Below the pieces are notes generated by a model that was given only the letters and a program-made list of their open reading frames with translations, was not told the origin of the DNA and did not search any database. Positions 1-23,937 of a DNA stretch of 64,000 nt are shown in pieces. The stretch's first letter is position 1. Every line of letters starts with the position of its first letter. This stretch comes from Asterias rubens. Its lineage: Eukaryota > Echinodermata > Asteroidea > Forcipulatida > Asteriidae. A program made the translations under genes and the position numbers. The stretch lies in assembly GCF_902459465.1 (NCBI RefSeq), contig NC_047068.1, positions 19,181,195-19,245,194 on the forward strand, in the 5' to 3' direction.

Positions 1-178
1 TGCACATAATTTTTGTTTTCATGGTAATAATTTATGAAGATGGTCACTGGTGGAAAATTTGCCTTGAAATTTTGTTTGCTGTAAATGCTAAAACGTTTGA
101 GAAAAGGTTGTCATATCCACGTATTTTGGTTTTTAATCAACTTTAAATTGTAGAATTGTTGTACATGTACATGTCACA

Positions 179-524
179 TTTAAAGGAACATTACAGAATT
201 GGTTTTTGCTTAAACAAAACATTTGATGGCAGTGTAAGCACTTTTGGGATTAATCGGCCATCTGGGTCACGACAGAATAGTGAAAAACCGATTGCAAAGT
301 TTGCATTGCATTGATGCCTACATTTTTTTTTATTAAAACGCGCACTGAGCGATAAACTCCAAACGCAAAGTTATATTATTTATTTCTCGTCAAATATGAC
401 ATTTCAGACAGAAATATTTTAAGGAATGTTTTCAACTATCATTATCATTAGACCGTGTAAGTTTTATGTAAATCTGTGATTTTCACGATTTCTGTTTCTT
501 ACCAATTCTGTAACGTTCCTTTAA
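179..524. mobile_element. Inverted-repeat element (MITE family B), copy 1
   Basis: The ends are inverted copies: TTTAAAGGAACATTACAG at the left and a matching CTGTAACGTTCCTTTAAA at the right. A second copy lies at 47213-47543 with the same interior. The terminal TTAA suggests a TTAA-targeting (piggyBac- or Kolobok-like) non-autonomous DNA transposon. No coding sequence is visible. The superfamily is inference. Confidence 0.65.
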
Positions 525-639
525 ATATATTTATACTTTTAACTCAGCCTCCTTAAGGCTGTGGTGCTTTTATTTTTGAAATAAACCGATTAAAAATATT
601 TGGATTTATGCATAAAATGAAAGAAATTGTAAACATTAT

Positions 640-915
640 TGGCTCAATTGGTGACACCAATGACAAATTTGGTATTTGTCAAAGACCAGTTTTCTCACTT
701 GGTGTATCCCAACACATGGGAGGTCTCTTAGTCAATTAAATTTTTTTTAGTGAGAAATTACTTCTTTCTCAAAAACTATGTTACTTCAGAGGGATCCAGT
801 TCTCACAATGTTGTATACTATCAACAACTCTACATTGCTCGTTACCAAGTAAGTTTTTATGCGAACAAATATTTTGAGTAAGTACCAAATAGTGTCTAGT
901 GTCAAATAGTGTCCA
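640..915. mobile_element. MITE family A fragment
   Basis: This is a partial, diverged copy of the most abundant element in the window (full copies at 35290-35673 and 46086-46473, for example). It keeps the block with 'cttcagaggga', 'ctatcaacaactct' and 'ttaccaagtaagttttta'. The left terminus is degraded. Confidence 0.6.
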
Positions 916-1270
916 CAGACTTTTTATTTGATATATTATTATGTTGGGTCTCATGAAGTGTGAATACTGGTGTTTGATAGTTACGCATGCTCTTAATACT
1001 GTCATGGGTAAGAAAACATTTGTTTAAACTTTAAACTGTGCAAAATTGCAGGGAAACTTGACAATTCGTTCGAAATTTGTTAATAAAGTGACCATCAATT
1101 TGGATGAATAAAAGTGTGTTCAATGAACTCAAGAATAGTGGAATAGGTTCTCATTCAAAAGCCAAGAAAATATCACACTTTTCCTTTGAATATATAAATA
1201 TTATCTAAATATCACAACCTATTATTTAAAAGCAAAATATACACACTTTAGTTTCATTTACTTCACAAAC

Positions 1271-1594
1271 AAAAACCCCATTCAGTACTAAGAAGTCACA
1301 AAAACCCCATTCAGTACTAAGAAGTCACAAAAACCCCATTCAGTACTAAGAAGTCACAAAAACCCCATTCAGTACTAAGAAGTCACAAAAACCCCATTCA
1401 GTACTAAGAAGTCACAAAAACCCTATTCAGTACTAAGAAGTCACAAAAACCCCATTCAGTACTAAGAAGTCACAAAAACCCCATTCAGTACTAAGAAGTC
1501 ACAAAAACCCCATTCAGTACTAAGAAGTCACAAAAACCCCATTCAGTACTAAGAAGTCACAAAAACCCCATTCAGTACTAAGAAGTCACAAAAA
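1271..1594. repeat. 29-bp minisatellite, about 11 copies
   Basis: Eleven nearly identical 29-bp units contain 'ccattcagtactaagaag'; one has a single C-to-T change. It lies just beyond the ANKRD42 stop codon and may fall in the 3' UTR. Part of the unit (TCAGTACT then AGAAG) resembles the sequence at the gene's stop codon (2022-2042), which suggests it arose from there. Confidence 0.95.
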
Positions 1595-1945
1595 TAGGTC
1601 ATATTTCGGATCACAAAACCTTTGCACTTACAGACAAATATTCACACTACTAAATTGAATATATTACAATTACATAACATCTTTAAGTCACACTCAATTT
1701 AGTTTATTTCTTAGATATAGAAAATATTTCTACAGTTACACTTTGAGGAAATGTCACAGAATATTACAATATGTATTTACAGGAATCAAGTTACATTTGC
1801 CCTAGTCTCTCAAATTGCAACCTTTGTCAATACCAAGCAGTTGAAACAAAAACAATTTTTGTTTGTTTTTCTGTCTCCCTTCTCTTTTTTTTGTTGTCTA
1901 AAAATCATCATACATTGTACCAATTGGTAGCACTTGTTTTGCAGT

Positions 1946-1977
1946 TGGATTGGGGCTTAGTGACTGTTCTCTTGACA
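1946..1977 (-). repeat. Duplicated piece of the ANKRD42 last exon
   Basis: These 32 bp are identical to 2052-2083, which is coding sequence in the last ANKRD42 exon. The copy lies 106 bp further along the transcript, beyond the stop codon, so it is probably 3' UTR. It is a non-coding partial exon duplication. Confidence 0.9.
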
Positions 1978-2028
1978 TAAATTCTTAATTACCAAAGGTC
2001 AATTCCTAAATGTACTAAAGGTCAGTAC

Positions 2029-12625
<10,597 letters not shown>

Positions 12626-12959
12626 CTTAGCAGAAAGAATAGTCGTTTTCCACGTTATTTTACGCTGTTGTCATGTCGTCAAGACACCGACCGATACAAA
12701 AATCAGAAAAATGTTAATTGACAACAGTGTGGTGCTGTATTCAGATACATAGCTAGATATATAATGAAGACAGGGTACCAGATATTAAAAGCAAGCCGCG
12801 AATTGGGACCAGAATTTTCATCTGCGGATTCGGAACCGGCTTGCATAATTTTGTTCCCATGATAGATGAGGCTATATAAATGGGCGTGTTTTAACTTTAG
12901 CGCGCTGCAGCCTGTTGAAAGTATGTAGGACAAACTACGTCACTTGAGCAGACCAATCA

Positions 12960-13625
12960 TAAAGCTGAAAGTTTAGATGGCCTTGTTAGATATGGGACGC
13001 AGAAGCGCTTTATTTTTCTGTATTCCACTTGCGCTTGTGTGATAACTTATATTATCTTCAAGTACGCGCTAATCCTCCAATCAGATTCGCAGAATGGAGT
13101 GGTGATAAAAACCTATATTGCACAGCTGATACCACTACCATGCGTCTTGTTTTTTTCTTTCTATGTCACGTGCCAAGTGTGCTTGAAGCATAGATATAGA
13201 ATTAAATAACTAGATCGGCCGTGCGTACATACGCGCCATTACCTGTGTAGAAAATAAATTGTACGCCATGGACACGGTAAAAATTTCACGTTCGAAAGGC
13301 GACGCGCAAAAATGAACACGGGAGATAGGCCTTTGACGCGCTAAATGTCACGTGCTGACGGCAACGCACAGAAAATGTACAAGGGAGATAGGCAATGGCA
13401 GCCCCCATGCCAGAACCCGCGTATGTACGCGCGGCCGATCTAGTTATTCTATTCTATATCTATGGCTTGAAGATATATGTATCACACGCGCGCTCGTGGA
13501 AATACAGAAAATATAGCGCGTCTGCGTCCCATATCCAACTCAGCCTTCGGCCTTGTTGGATATGGGATGCAGAAGCGCTATATTTTTCCGTATTCCACTC
13601 GTGCTTCCTTGTGTGATAAACTTAT
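12960..13625. repeat. Nested inverted repeats upstream of ANKRD42
   Basis: Two structures overlap. An inner inverted pair has 'aactagatcggccgtgcgta' near 13208 and its complement near 13425-13445, ending in 'catagatatagaat' and 'attctatatctatg'. Around it, the 'gatatgggacgcagaagcgc' block occurs at about 12988 and 13558 in direct orientation and near 13500-13535 inverted. Most likely nested foldback elements. No gene is visible here. Confidence 0.65.
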
Positions 13626-13695
13626 ATTAGCAATTTTTATTCCTAAGCCTTTCTTTGCTTTGTGCTGTGCACCTGGCAATGTTGAATCCGTAATA

Positions 13696-16386
13696 TGACA
13701 ATATTCCTATGCCCATTGCTTGCGCACAGTGTATGGGAAGACAGACCGTTACATTTTCGTGTTGTGGATCCGGGATATGGCAATATTCCTAGGCCCATTG
13801 CGTACGGGCCTTGGTGGGCCATGGTGAACCCGGGATATGGCAATATTCCTGTACCCATCGCTTGTGCACAGTATATGGGAAGACAGACCGTTACATTTTC
13901 GTGCTGTGGACCCGGGATATGGCAATAATCCTATGCCCATTGTTTGTGCACAGTGTACGGGCCTTGGTGGGCCATGGTGAACCCGTGATATGGCTATATT
14001 CCTGTACCCATTGCTTGTGCACAGTATATGGTAAGACAGACCGTTACATTTTCGTGCTGTGGACCCGGGATATGGCAATATTCCTATGCACATTGATTTG
14101 TGCACAGTGTATTGAAGGCTGCTTGCAAGTTTATCCACCGGTTTTATTGGGCTTTTTGAGACACCTAAAAACAGGGAACAAGTGTCTACTTTTTTTGCTT
14201 GTATTTTTGCTGAGCAGTATATTTTCTGCTTATGAAATTTGGCTCAGACTATTATTAGATTATGAAATTAACTTATTTTTGACAGCATAATAGGGCGCTT
14301 TTGACTTAGCAGACGATGTCAAACTTTGCCAACTGAGTAGAAGAACTGTTGTTGTCTTTGTCTCTTCAGAACAAAATATTGTCTATTAAATGCCAAAAAA
14401 AAAACCTGCAGGTGGAGATGTAGTTTATACCCGCTGTAACCTCGCCAAAATGTGGATGGTCTTGAGAAAATAAATTGAATTTGGTTTACAGATTTCTCAG
14501 CAATTATTAGACACTGATTCAGCTGAAACTTTCAGATGTGATCTTTATATGTTACGAATCTTTCTTGATGATTTGCTCATAAATCGGCATTAAGTTGACA
14601 AAAAACAATTTTAGTTTACCCAACTTTTTTTTTAAAGAATGGCATCACCTTACAAAAAAAAAGTTACGAGAGAATAAATGGCAGAAAAAACACCCTTGTT
14701 GCACAAGTTGTGTTAAATCAATTCCAATATTTTAGTGAAAAATTACTTTCTCAAAAACTTTGTTACTTCAGAGGGAGCCAATTCTCACAATGTTTTAAAC
14801 TATCAACAGCTTTCCATTGCTCGCTACCAAGTAGGTTTTTATGCTAATATTAATTTTTAGTGATTACCCAAAGTGTAAAGTGCCTTTTAACCATCTCAGC
14901 TCCCTAGACCAATCAACCCCCCCCCCCCCCCAAAAAAAAAAAAAAACACACCCACTTATAACGACACTATCTCTGCCTGCACAGGTACCCATTTTACTCC
15001 TTGGTGAAGAGAAGCAATTATGGCCGAGTGCCTTGCTCAAGGATGGTCTAAAATTTCCAAAATGAATCCAGGCTGCGACTTGACAATACTCATACAAACA
15101 AACATAAACAGTCATATTCCATTTTAATATAATTCTTTTTAATATATTCCATTCCTTCAATTTTGTAATATCATTATACATGCCTGCATTTCAAAGCTCA
15201 GTAATAACTCTTTATGGATAAAAACTCACTAAAACATAACTTACTGTTTGACATTACTATAGCAACGGATGAGCAAATTGGATGATTAGCTTCTTACACA
15301 CAATTATTGTTTTTAACACGGTAGCTGGGTCCAATTTCATACAGCTGTAAAGCAGAAAATACTGCTTGACCAATTTCTTTGCTAAGCAAACTTTTAGTGG
15401 GGCATCAGGTACAACATTGGAAACTTAATGTAAATTTTGGCTGGTTACCTGGGCCCAATTTCATAAAGCATGTAAGCACAAAAATATGCCTCGCATGAAA
15501 TTTCTTCCTTGATAAAAACAAGATTACCAACCAAATTTTAATTTGCAGCATAGGCCTATTCTTGTTACTGGCATTCAGCAGTTGTTTGCTTATCCGGAAA
15601 ATCATGTGGAAATTTGGTTGGTAATCCTGTTTTTATTAAGGAAGACATTTCATGCTAAGCAAGTTTTGTGCTTACAGGCTTTATGAAATTGGGCCCTGTT
15701 TATGTTAAGCAATGCATTTCTGTGCTTAGCACGTTACACTGCTATACAGGTTTGATGAAATTGGGCCCTGGGGTTTTACTTCTGTCTAATAACAGACTAA
15801 TCTAGAAGGTACATCTGAGTTTATGCAACCATTTAAGAGAGGTTTGCGGTAACACCATGTGTATAAACAATTCAAGTAGTATTGGTTCTGAAAAGAACCA
15901 GTGGTAAACGACTAAATGTTTCGATCAGTATGCTCTGATTGTCTTCATGAGAAAGTTTGTTCTCAGTATTTCTCCTGAAGACGATCAGAGCAAAGTGTTC
16001 AAACCGTTGAGTCGTTAACCACATATTCACATAGTGTTACTGCAAACCTCTCTTATAGTTATACTTCCACCATGCAAAATTTCAAATCCTACTTATGCAA
16101 CCCGGAAACATCAATTTCACGACAGGATGATGGTTATATCAGTGTGCAATATGAACAACAAATTTAGCCTGAGCTGGTCTCTCATTACTGAGCAAGCTCA
16201 GTTGTCTAATTAATTAAAAAGATATTTTTTTTTAACCAACTCAAATTGTCTGAGGAATTTCTTGCCCATAAAGCAGTAAGTAAACAGTGAACAGAAAAGA
16301 AAGCATGATGATAAACGTATTAAGACATGTCCTCCTGGAATAACAAAGACATTACAGTTGTATCAGGGCCAAATTTCATAGAGCTG
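13696..16386. repeat. 2.69-kb tandem duplication, copy 1
   Basis: Copy 1 matches 16387-19073 almost base for base with a constant offset of about 2690 bp. It begins with 'tgacaatattcctatgccca' and ends 'ccaaatttcatagagctg'. It contains a family of ~85-170-bp internal repeats (13696-14110: 'gatatggcaatattcct', 'cattgcttgtgcacag'), a MITE family A copy (14662-14891), a C/A homopolymer tract (14918-14946), several 'gggcccaattt' foldbacks (15320-15776) and a foldback at about 15832-16060. The long ORFs across the internal repeats are open on both strands because of repetition and are not genes. Confidence 0.93.
14662..14891. mobile_element. MITE family A, truncated copy (inside duplication copy 1)
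   Basis: Contains 'aaaaacacccttgttgcac', 'cttcagagggagccaattct' and the right end 'gtgtaaagtgccttttaa'. Its duplicate is at 17352-17583, so insertion preceded the 2.69-kb duplication. Confidence 0.7.
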
Positions 16387-19073
16387 ATGACAATATTCCT
16401 ATGCCCATTGCTTGTGCACAATATGGGAAGACAGACCGTTACGTTTTCGTGTTGTGGATCCGGGATATGGCAATATTCCTAGGCCCATTGCGTACGGGCC
16501 TTGGTGGGCCATGGTGAACCCGGGATATGGCAATATTCCTGTACCCATTGCTTGTGCACAGTATATGGGAAGACAGGCCGTTACATTTTCGTGCTGTGGA
16601 CCCGGGATATGGCAATAATCCTATGCCCATTGCTTGTGCACAGTGTACGGGCCTTGGTGGGCCATGGTGCACCCCGGATATGGCAATATTCCTGTACCCA
16701 TTGCTTGTGCACAGGGTATGGGAAGACAGACCGTTACATTTTCGTGCTGTGGATCCGGGATATGGCAATATTCCTATGCCCATTGCTTTGTGCACAGTGT
16801 ATTGAAGGCTGCTTGCAAGTTTATCCACCGGTTTTATTGGGCTTTTTGAGACACCTAAAAACAGGGAACAAAGTGTCTACTTTTTTTGCTTGTATTTTTG
16901 CTAAGCAGTATATTTTCTGCTTATGAAATTTGGCTCAGACTATTATTAGATTATGAAATTAACTTATTTTTGACAGCATAATAGGGCGCTTTTGACTTAG
17001 CAGACGATGTCAAACTTTGCCAACTGAGTAGAAGAACTGTTGTTGTCTTTGTCTCTTCAGAACAAAATATTGTCTATTAAATGCAAAAAAAAAAAAAAAA
17101 TGCAGGTGGAGATGTAGTTAATACCCGCTGTAACCTCGCCAAAATGTGGATGGTCTTGAGAAAATAAATTGAATTTTGTTTACAGATTTCTCAGCAATTA
17201 TTAGACACTGATTCAGCTGAAACTTTCAGATGTGATCTTTATATGTTACGAATCTTTCTTGATGATTTGCTCATAAATCGGCATTAAGTTGACAAAAAAC
17301 AATTTTAGTTTACCCAACTTTTTTTTTAAAGAATGGCATCACCTTACAAAAAAAAAGTTACGAGAGAATAAATGGCAGAAAAAACACCCTTGTTGCACAA
17401 GTTGTGTTAAATCAATTCCAATATTTTAGTGAAAAATTACTTTCTCAAAAACTTTGTTACTTCAGAGGGAGCCAATTCTCACAATGTTTTAAACTATCAA
17501 CAGCTTTCCATTGCTCGCTACCAAGTAGATTTTTATGCTAATATTAATTTTTAGTGATTACCCAAAGTGTAAAGTGCCTTTTAACCATCTCAGCTCCCTA
17601 GACCAATCAACCCCCCCCCAAAAAAAAAAAAAAACCTACACACTATCTCTGCCTGCACAGGTACCCATTTTACTCCTTGGTGAAGAGAAGCAATTATGGC
17701 CGAGTGCCTTGCTCAAGGATGGTCTAAAATTTCCAAAATGAATCCAGGCTGCAACTAGACAATACTCATACAAACAAACATAAACAGTCATATTCCATTT
17801 TAATATAATTCTTTTTAATATATTCCATTCCTTCAATTTTGTAATATCATTATACATGCCTGCATTTCAAAGCTCAGTAATAACTCTTTATGGATAAAAA
17901 CTCACTAAAACATAACTTACTGTTCGACATTACTATAGCAACGGATGATGAGCAAATTGGATGATTAGCTTCTTACACACAATTATTGTTTTTAACACGG
18001 TAGCTGGGTCCAATTTCATACAGCTGTAAAGCAGAAAATACTGCTTGACCAATTTCTTTGCTAAGCAAACTTTTAGTGGGGCATCAGGTACAACATTGGA
18101 AACTTAATGTAAATTTTGGCTGGTTACCTGGGCCCAATTTCATAAAGCATGTAAGCACAAAAATATGCCTCGCATGAAATTTCTTCCTTGATAAAAACAA
18201 GATTACCAACCAAATTTTAATTTGCTGCATAGGCCTATTGCTTGTTACTGGCATTCAGCAGTTGTTTGCTTATCCGGAAAATCATGTGGAAATTTGGTTG
18301 GTATCCTGTTTTTATTAAGGAAGACATTTCACGCTAAGCAAGTTTTGTGCTTACAGGCTTTATGAAATTGGGCCCTGTTTATGTTAAGCAATGCATTTCT
18401 GTGCTTAGCACGTTACACTGCTATACAGGTTTGATGAAATTGGGCCCTGGGGTTTTACTTCTGTCTAATAACAGACTAATCTAGAAGGTACATCTGAGTT
18501 TATGCAACCATTTAAGAGAGGTTTGCGGTAACACCATGTGTATAAACAATTCAAGTAGTATTGGTTCTGAAAAGAACCAGTGGTAAACGACTAAATGTTT
18601 CGATCAGTATGCTCTGATTGTCTTCATGAGAAAGTTTGTTCTCAGTATTTCTCCTGAAGACGATCAGAGCAAAGTGTTCAAACCGTTGAGTCGTTAACCA
18701 CATATTCACATAGTGTTACTGCAAACCTCTTATAGTTATACTTCCACCATGCAAAATTTCAAATCCTACTTATGCAACCCAGAAACATCAACTTCACGAC
18801 AGGATGATGGTTATATCAGTGTGCAATATGAACAACAAATTTAGCCTGAGCTGGTCTCTCATTACTGAGCAAGCTCAGTTGTCTAATTAATTAAAAAGAT
18901 ATTTTTTTTTAACCAACTCAAATTGTCTGAGGAATTTCTTCCCCATATTAGTATTGAAAAGCAGTAAGTAAACAGTGAACAGAAAAGAAAGCATGATGAT
19001 AAACGTATTAAGACATGTCCTCCTGGAATAACAAAGACATTACAGTTGTATCAGGGCCAAATTTCATAGAGCT
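16387..19073. repeat. 2.69-kb tandem duplication, copy 2
   Basis: Second copy of 13696-16386. Differences are small: a shorter C-run and longer A-runs (17091-17100, 17611-17635), scattered substitutions and short indels such as an added 'gat' near 17947. High identity indicates a recent event. The copy ends where sequence becomes unique at 'gagctgcttaagcagaatg'. Confidence 0.93.
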
Positions 19074-19560
19074 GCTTAAGCAGAATGTAACATCTTTCTG
19101 CTGTGCAAAAAAAGCAGGAAACATGTCACAAATCATGCATGTAGCATGGTGTTTTAGCTGGAAACCTCTGGCAAGCATAATTTGTTGTGCTTAGCTACTT
19201 TTGGTGCTTAAAAGCAGCTCTATGATATTGTTGGATGCCCTGTATTAGAGAAGCACACGTTTTCTTAGTATAGCCAAAAGAGCCTAAGCCCCAGAAATTC
19301 ACTGATTAAAAGTAACACAACTCCTTATCTGGGCCCAATTTCATGGCTCTGCCTACCGCAAGCAAAGAATCGGCTCATCTTGAAGCAGAGAATTCCACTC
19401 TTACGTCAAGCGTATTTCGCAGGTAAGCAGGGAATATTTGCTTGTGGGAATGCGTACTCCTTGTTACTAGGCATTCTACGCTTACACAGCTAGCCCAGAC
19501 AGTTGTCGCTGTGCGTGCAAGCGGAGAATTTGGTGGTAAGCAGAGCCATGAAGTTTGGCC
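19074..19560. repeat. Two foldback repeats after the tandem duplication
   Basis: 19060-19235 is a 'ccaaatttcatagagctgctt' type foldback and 19328-19560 an 'aagcagagccatgaa' type, each with inverted ends. From 19560 to about 20560 I see no gene and only weak repeat remnants. Confidence 0.5.
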
Positions 19561-20559
19561 TAGTACCCAAGCAGGGAAGCCTTGTTTAAACCAGAAAGAT
19601 TGCCAAATGAAAGACAGTATAAAGTCCAAGCATAAGACACAGAAGTCAACACCCTAATTACACTCGAGCTAATAATCTTACTTGTTTAAACTAAAGCGCT
19701 AAAATTCATCTCACACAGGATTTGTCTCAGCTGCTTGAACATAACAAAAACAAAATATTTTGTATAACATGTGTAAAGGTAGTAGTGTCTTCATTTTCGA
19801 AATGCAAGTCAGTTTAGACCCACAGTCCGCAAATTTGTAGGTCAGCAACCTAATGATCTGTTAGTCACAGGTTATCAAGAAAATTAGGTGGCCATTTTGC
19901 ACGTTCACCACGGATTCATATTGTGCTGTCATTCATATTCATACAGTAAGCACCGGAGGAATAACATGCCGTTTCATGTGCTTCTGGTTAGCAGCAATAT
20001 GAAATGAAAGTTGCGCAGTAAGCACAAAATCAGCCGTTAAGCAGCTCTATAACATTGGGCCCTACCATCCAACATACCTTTTATGTACAATGACAGGTAT
20101 ATGTCGATTAACAAGGCGTCTTCACCCGTAAACCTTAAGTAGTAGACAGATTGGTTTACTTTATATAGGAATACAATGAGCAGAGAAGGAAGTTTACAAA
20201 GACATGTAGTAGCTAATTTCACATTACATCAAAGGTACCAACTATATTAGACATGGATTTCATAAAAACTTTAAGAAATCATGGTAGCGCTAAGCAAAAG
20301 AAAATAAACATGCTTAGGGTGGAAGCAAGCGGAATAAACGTATGGTATTTTGGCTGAAAAACAACTAAAAACTTTTCTGATTTATGTTAAAGAAGGGCTC
20401 TACGGTCAATTCCAGTTTTGTTATACACTTATTTTGTAATAGATACGAGTCCTTGTGGCATTCTTTTACCTGTGTTTCACAAAAATGTCTAACGCCAAGT
20501 CTTGAGTAGTAGAACTAAAAGTACATTGAGCTAATCACTATACTCATCAAAAAGTTGCC

Positions 20560-20870
20560 TGCCCTCATGATATCAATAGGACAAATTGTGATACTTTACC
20601 ATAAATTATGGTACTTTACCATAAATCATGTAATGGTACTTTAATAAACCATGGTACTCTACCATTGTAATATATTGATAAACCAAACCATGACACTTAA
20701 TGAATAAATTGTGATACCTTTACCATAAATCATGGTACATTACTGACAAGTACTTCTGTGAATTTTAATGTAATCATGGTATTCACTGCCAAGCTTGGCA
20801 CTTTACTATTCATGGTATAAAGCCTGGTACCTGATATTGGTCAAGTGCCAAGTATTATAGTTAAACATCT
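20560..20870. repeat. Cluster of short ATGGTAC/ACCAT motifs
   Basis: Dispersed near-palindromic motifs such as 'accataaatcatggtac' and 'accatggtac' recur about ten times. The spacing is irregular. Its origin is unclear. From 20870 to 21700 nothing gene-like is visible apart from a short inverted pair 'gcgagactactgctctc' / 'gagagcagtaatctcgcg' near 21517-21597. Confidence 0.5.
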
Positions 20871-21705
20871 ATATTTACAAAACAACAAATTTAAAGAATT
20901 AAAAAAAATGCTCTAATTGGCAAGTTCTGCTGCCTTGTGTTTTGGGTCTGTGTAGCAAGCTAGAAAGTATTAAGCTTAACAACTTTGTGATTAAAAAAAA
21001 AATAAGCAAAAAAAAGAGCCTGACGTTACGGTACTAGCAAAATGATAAGAACAATGTTTGTATTGCTCTTAACAAACTCTGCAGTAATTTAGAAATCTGT
21101 CTGATGGAATATACAATAGAGGGAAGCACTTGCACATGAAACGATTAGGAGTAAAAGAATTGTTGTCTACATAAAGTTGTAAATTACCATACGTAACCTT
21201 ATTAAAACTTCACTCAAAATTCCCTACACACCAATGTTTTCAGTGCCCGTTCAAATGCCAAAATGTGTTTTTAGTCAGTGCCTCACTTTTCTTTCAACAA
21301 TAATTTTGCATCGTTGTTGACAATGTGACAAGGAGAAAATACAAATAAAAATAAGTACTTTTATTTGTATCCATCCTGCTGATTGACCATTTGAAATCAA
21401 CTCCATTCCTGACACTTTCCCATAGCTTTACCATTCGTCGCGGTGATAGCGTTCCGAATCCATTATCCGAATCTCCCCACAATTCCCGCAGTATTTTCGT
21501 AAGACTGCTGGACCCGCGAGACTACTGCTCTCACGACTACGCCCCATGGGAAGTAGAAGCCGGCAACCAGCAGTTCACACGAGAGCAGTAATCTCGCGAG
21601 AGCATCGCCACAACTCGACTATCTCACAGCGGAAGACCAATAACGATTTGTCCCCAAGTCTACCACTGGACCAATGCATACAAAACTTAGCGTGTTCAGT
21701 GAAGC

Positions 21706-21998
21706 TTTAAGGGTATGGATGATATGAAACAGTGGGCTCCACTCAGGTGCTGTAGTTTTTGAGAACTGAATAAAACAAGTACCGAAAATAATTTTCGTCT
21801 CACTGAGACCGAAATAGTTATTTTAGCATGTAAAACGAATTTTTCAGACATTGTTTAACTTATTTCTCAAAAACTATAGCACCTACACAAGTAATACTTT
21901 AAGGGAAGCCTTGTATTACCATTATCTTCAAACTGTGTAAGTAAATCTGTGGACATTATGTTTTGTGCTAAACAAAGTACCCCAATCCTTTAGATTGC
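21706..21998. mobile_element. MITE family C, copy 1
   Basis: Shares 'tttctcaaaaactatagcac', 'accattatcttcaaactgtg' and the end 'aaagtaccccaatccttta' with 26254-26532. The ends are only loosely inverted. A non-autonomous DNA element is likely. Confidence 0.55.
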
Positions 21999-22230
21999 TT
22001 TTATCCTCTAATTACGGTAGTCATACATAGGAAAAACAAGTGACAATCTTATCTGAACATCCGACGTCACGTTTCAAGGCTCGTGAGTAAAGCCAGAGGG
22101 TTGCCTCTAGCATAGGTCAATCCCGGTCCATATGCACCTTTCACCTACATTCATTTCACACACAGTTCTACACCAACATTACATGTACTGTACATAATAC
22201 ACATGCGGATACTGCATGCAGACGACCAAA

Positions 22231-22307
22231 CGAAGCTGTGTTTTGATTGGTCCGAGGTGATGTTTGTCAGCTGCAATCACATCATCCCCGACCAATCAAA
22301 ACACAGA
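22231..22307. repeat. Imperfect hairpin
   Basis: 'tgtgttttgattggtc' and 'gaccaatcaaaacaca' face each other about 45 bp apart, with 'ggtgatgt' / 'acatcatc' continuing the pairing. Probably a small foldback element. The remaining sequence to 23180 holds no gene that I can recognise. Confidence 0.6.
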
Positions 22308-23187
22308 TATGTAAAGCAACATCACTGCATGTTTATCCATGAGATCATTGTATCCAATGAAATCACTGGTTCTGAAAAACATGTACCTGTCTTTATCCTT
22401 GTGGATTAAGACAGGGGACAATCGAGCTGAATTTAAATATTAACTTTTGCCCACATGAGGGCGCTTTCAATGGATTAATTCCTTGCATCAAAATTACAGT
22501 TTTGACCGTCTGCCCGACAGAGTTTTTTATATTTTACATAAAATCTCGCAGTTTTGGATTTAGGTCAATAGCTCCAAGTATGTTTATCATTCCTATTTTA
22601 ATTTTACACCTACATGTATCTGCTTCACAAATATTTCTTGCAATATTTCACAACACTCAGGCTCTCAAATGTTTTTGCATATAGTTGTTCTTTATAGTTA
22701 GTTTATTGACATAAGTTTTTTTTTTAGTAAGAACAAGGTTTGTTATAGGTTAAATTGCTTAGAATTTATACACATGATAATGTTAATCTAGTTAATTTGT
22801 TAGTGCTTAGGGCATACATGTATTTCCATGGCTTCAGGTATTGACTTCATTCATACAGACACAATTTTTTTTAATTTATTTGATTTACTTTGACTGACAT
22901 GTACATGTACTGTTCTGCACTGTTACTTTAGTTTAACAAGTGTATGCTAAATCAAATTGTCAGCTTTAGCAGTTAATATGGCCGGATAGCTGAAACTATC
23001 CGTTCTTCAACCTATTGGCTGCTAGCCAGGGTCAAGTTTGCGCAAGGATCAAGGGTTAACGAGTGGTTGTTTAGTGACGTACGCAGGCAAGCGCACAGCA
23101 GTTGAAGTGCGAACGACTCATGTCACGTCATCTCAGGGCGACCGGCAACTTAATGCATGTTATCATTTGGTTATAACTGGTCCACTT

Positions 23188-23335
23188 TGTGTATGATTTG
23201 AGGCATTGCATGGTGAGGTATCAATAATAATCATTGGTTTGTGGTAACACCATGTGTGTATCTACTTGCCAGGTAGAGTTTGTTCTTAGAGAACTGTCTT
23301 GCTATATATTCTACTACCGCGGAGTAGATTTATCG
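23188..23335 (+). repeat. Dispersed repeat, matched inverted at 59985-60135
   Basis: The block with 'tgaggcattgcatggtgagg', 'ggtaacaccatgtgtg' and 'aactgtcttgctatatattc' recurs in reverse complement at 59985-60135 inside peroxidase B intron 4. A weaker relative ('ttgcggtaacaccatgtgta') is in the 2.69-kb duplication at 15832. Family unknown. Confidence 0.7.
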
Positions 23336-23937
23336 GATTGTTCGGTAGACTTCTCAGTTCTGAAAAGAACTGTCCTGCTCCACTCTGCACTGGTCCACTC
23401 TGCACTGTGCAATGAAACCGGCTGTTGGCAGCAGACATGCAACTTTCTCATTGCAAAAAGAAAGAGGAAGTGGCCAATCACACTTAACTTTCGGGCACTG
23501 TTTTGAAAAGAAAAACAGGAAATCAGCCGCTCAGCTGAAAGGTTACATGCCTGTGGTAGCCAGCGATGCGACCATGCCCGGTAGGTTGGTTCCAAATAGT
23601 CGACTAGCGTAGTCCAACTACACAGAGTTTGGGCAATGCTAGTCAAACTATGGGCAATGATAGTCCTTGCGTGAACTTGTCCATGGCTGCAGCTAATGAT
23701 AATAGCCATAGCCGAAGTCGCTAAATTATGACATGGTCTTAGAGTCTAATGATCAGAGCATTTTAATATGTACAATGAGTAGAGGGAGGCGGGGCAAGGG
23801 CGGAACAGGAGGGGGGTGGAGAGATAAGAAGTGGATTAGGCCTAGAAAGAGCACCTTCATGTTTACTTGGTTTACCCTTATTGGCCTACATACATTATTC
23901 ACATCTACATCTGACCTGAAACCTCACAGCGCTCTCC

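Noticed and set aside
1271..1594. CRISPR-like direct repeats
   Set aside because: The units are contiguous without unique spacers, in an animal intergenic region. It is a minisatellite.
13695..16926. ORFs of 70-159 residues with GYGNIP/DMAIF repeats
   Set aside because: They are open on both strands because the underlying DNA is a tandem repeat; they are duplicated along with the 2.69-kb unit and have no family match.
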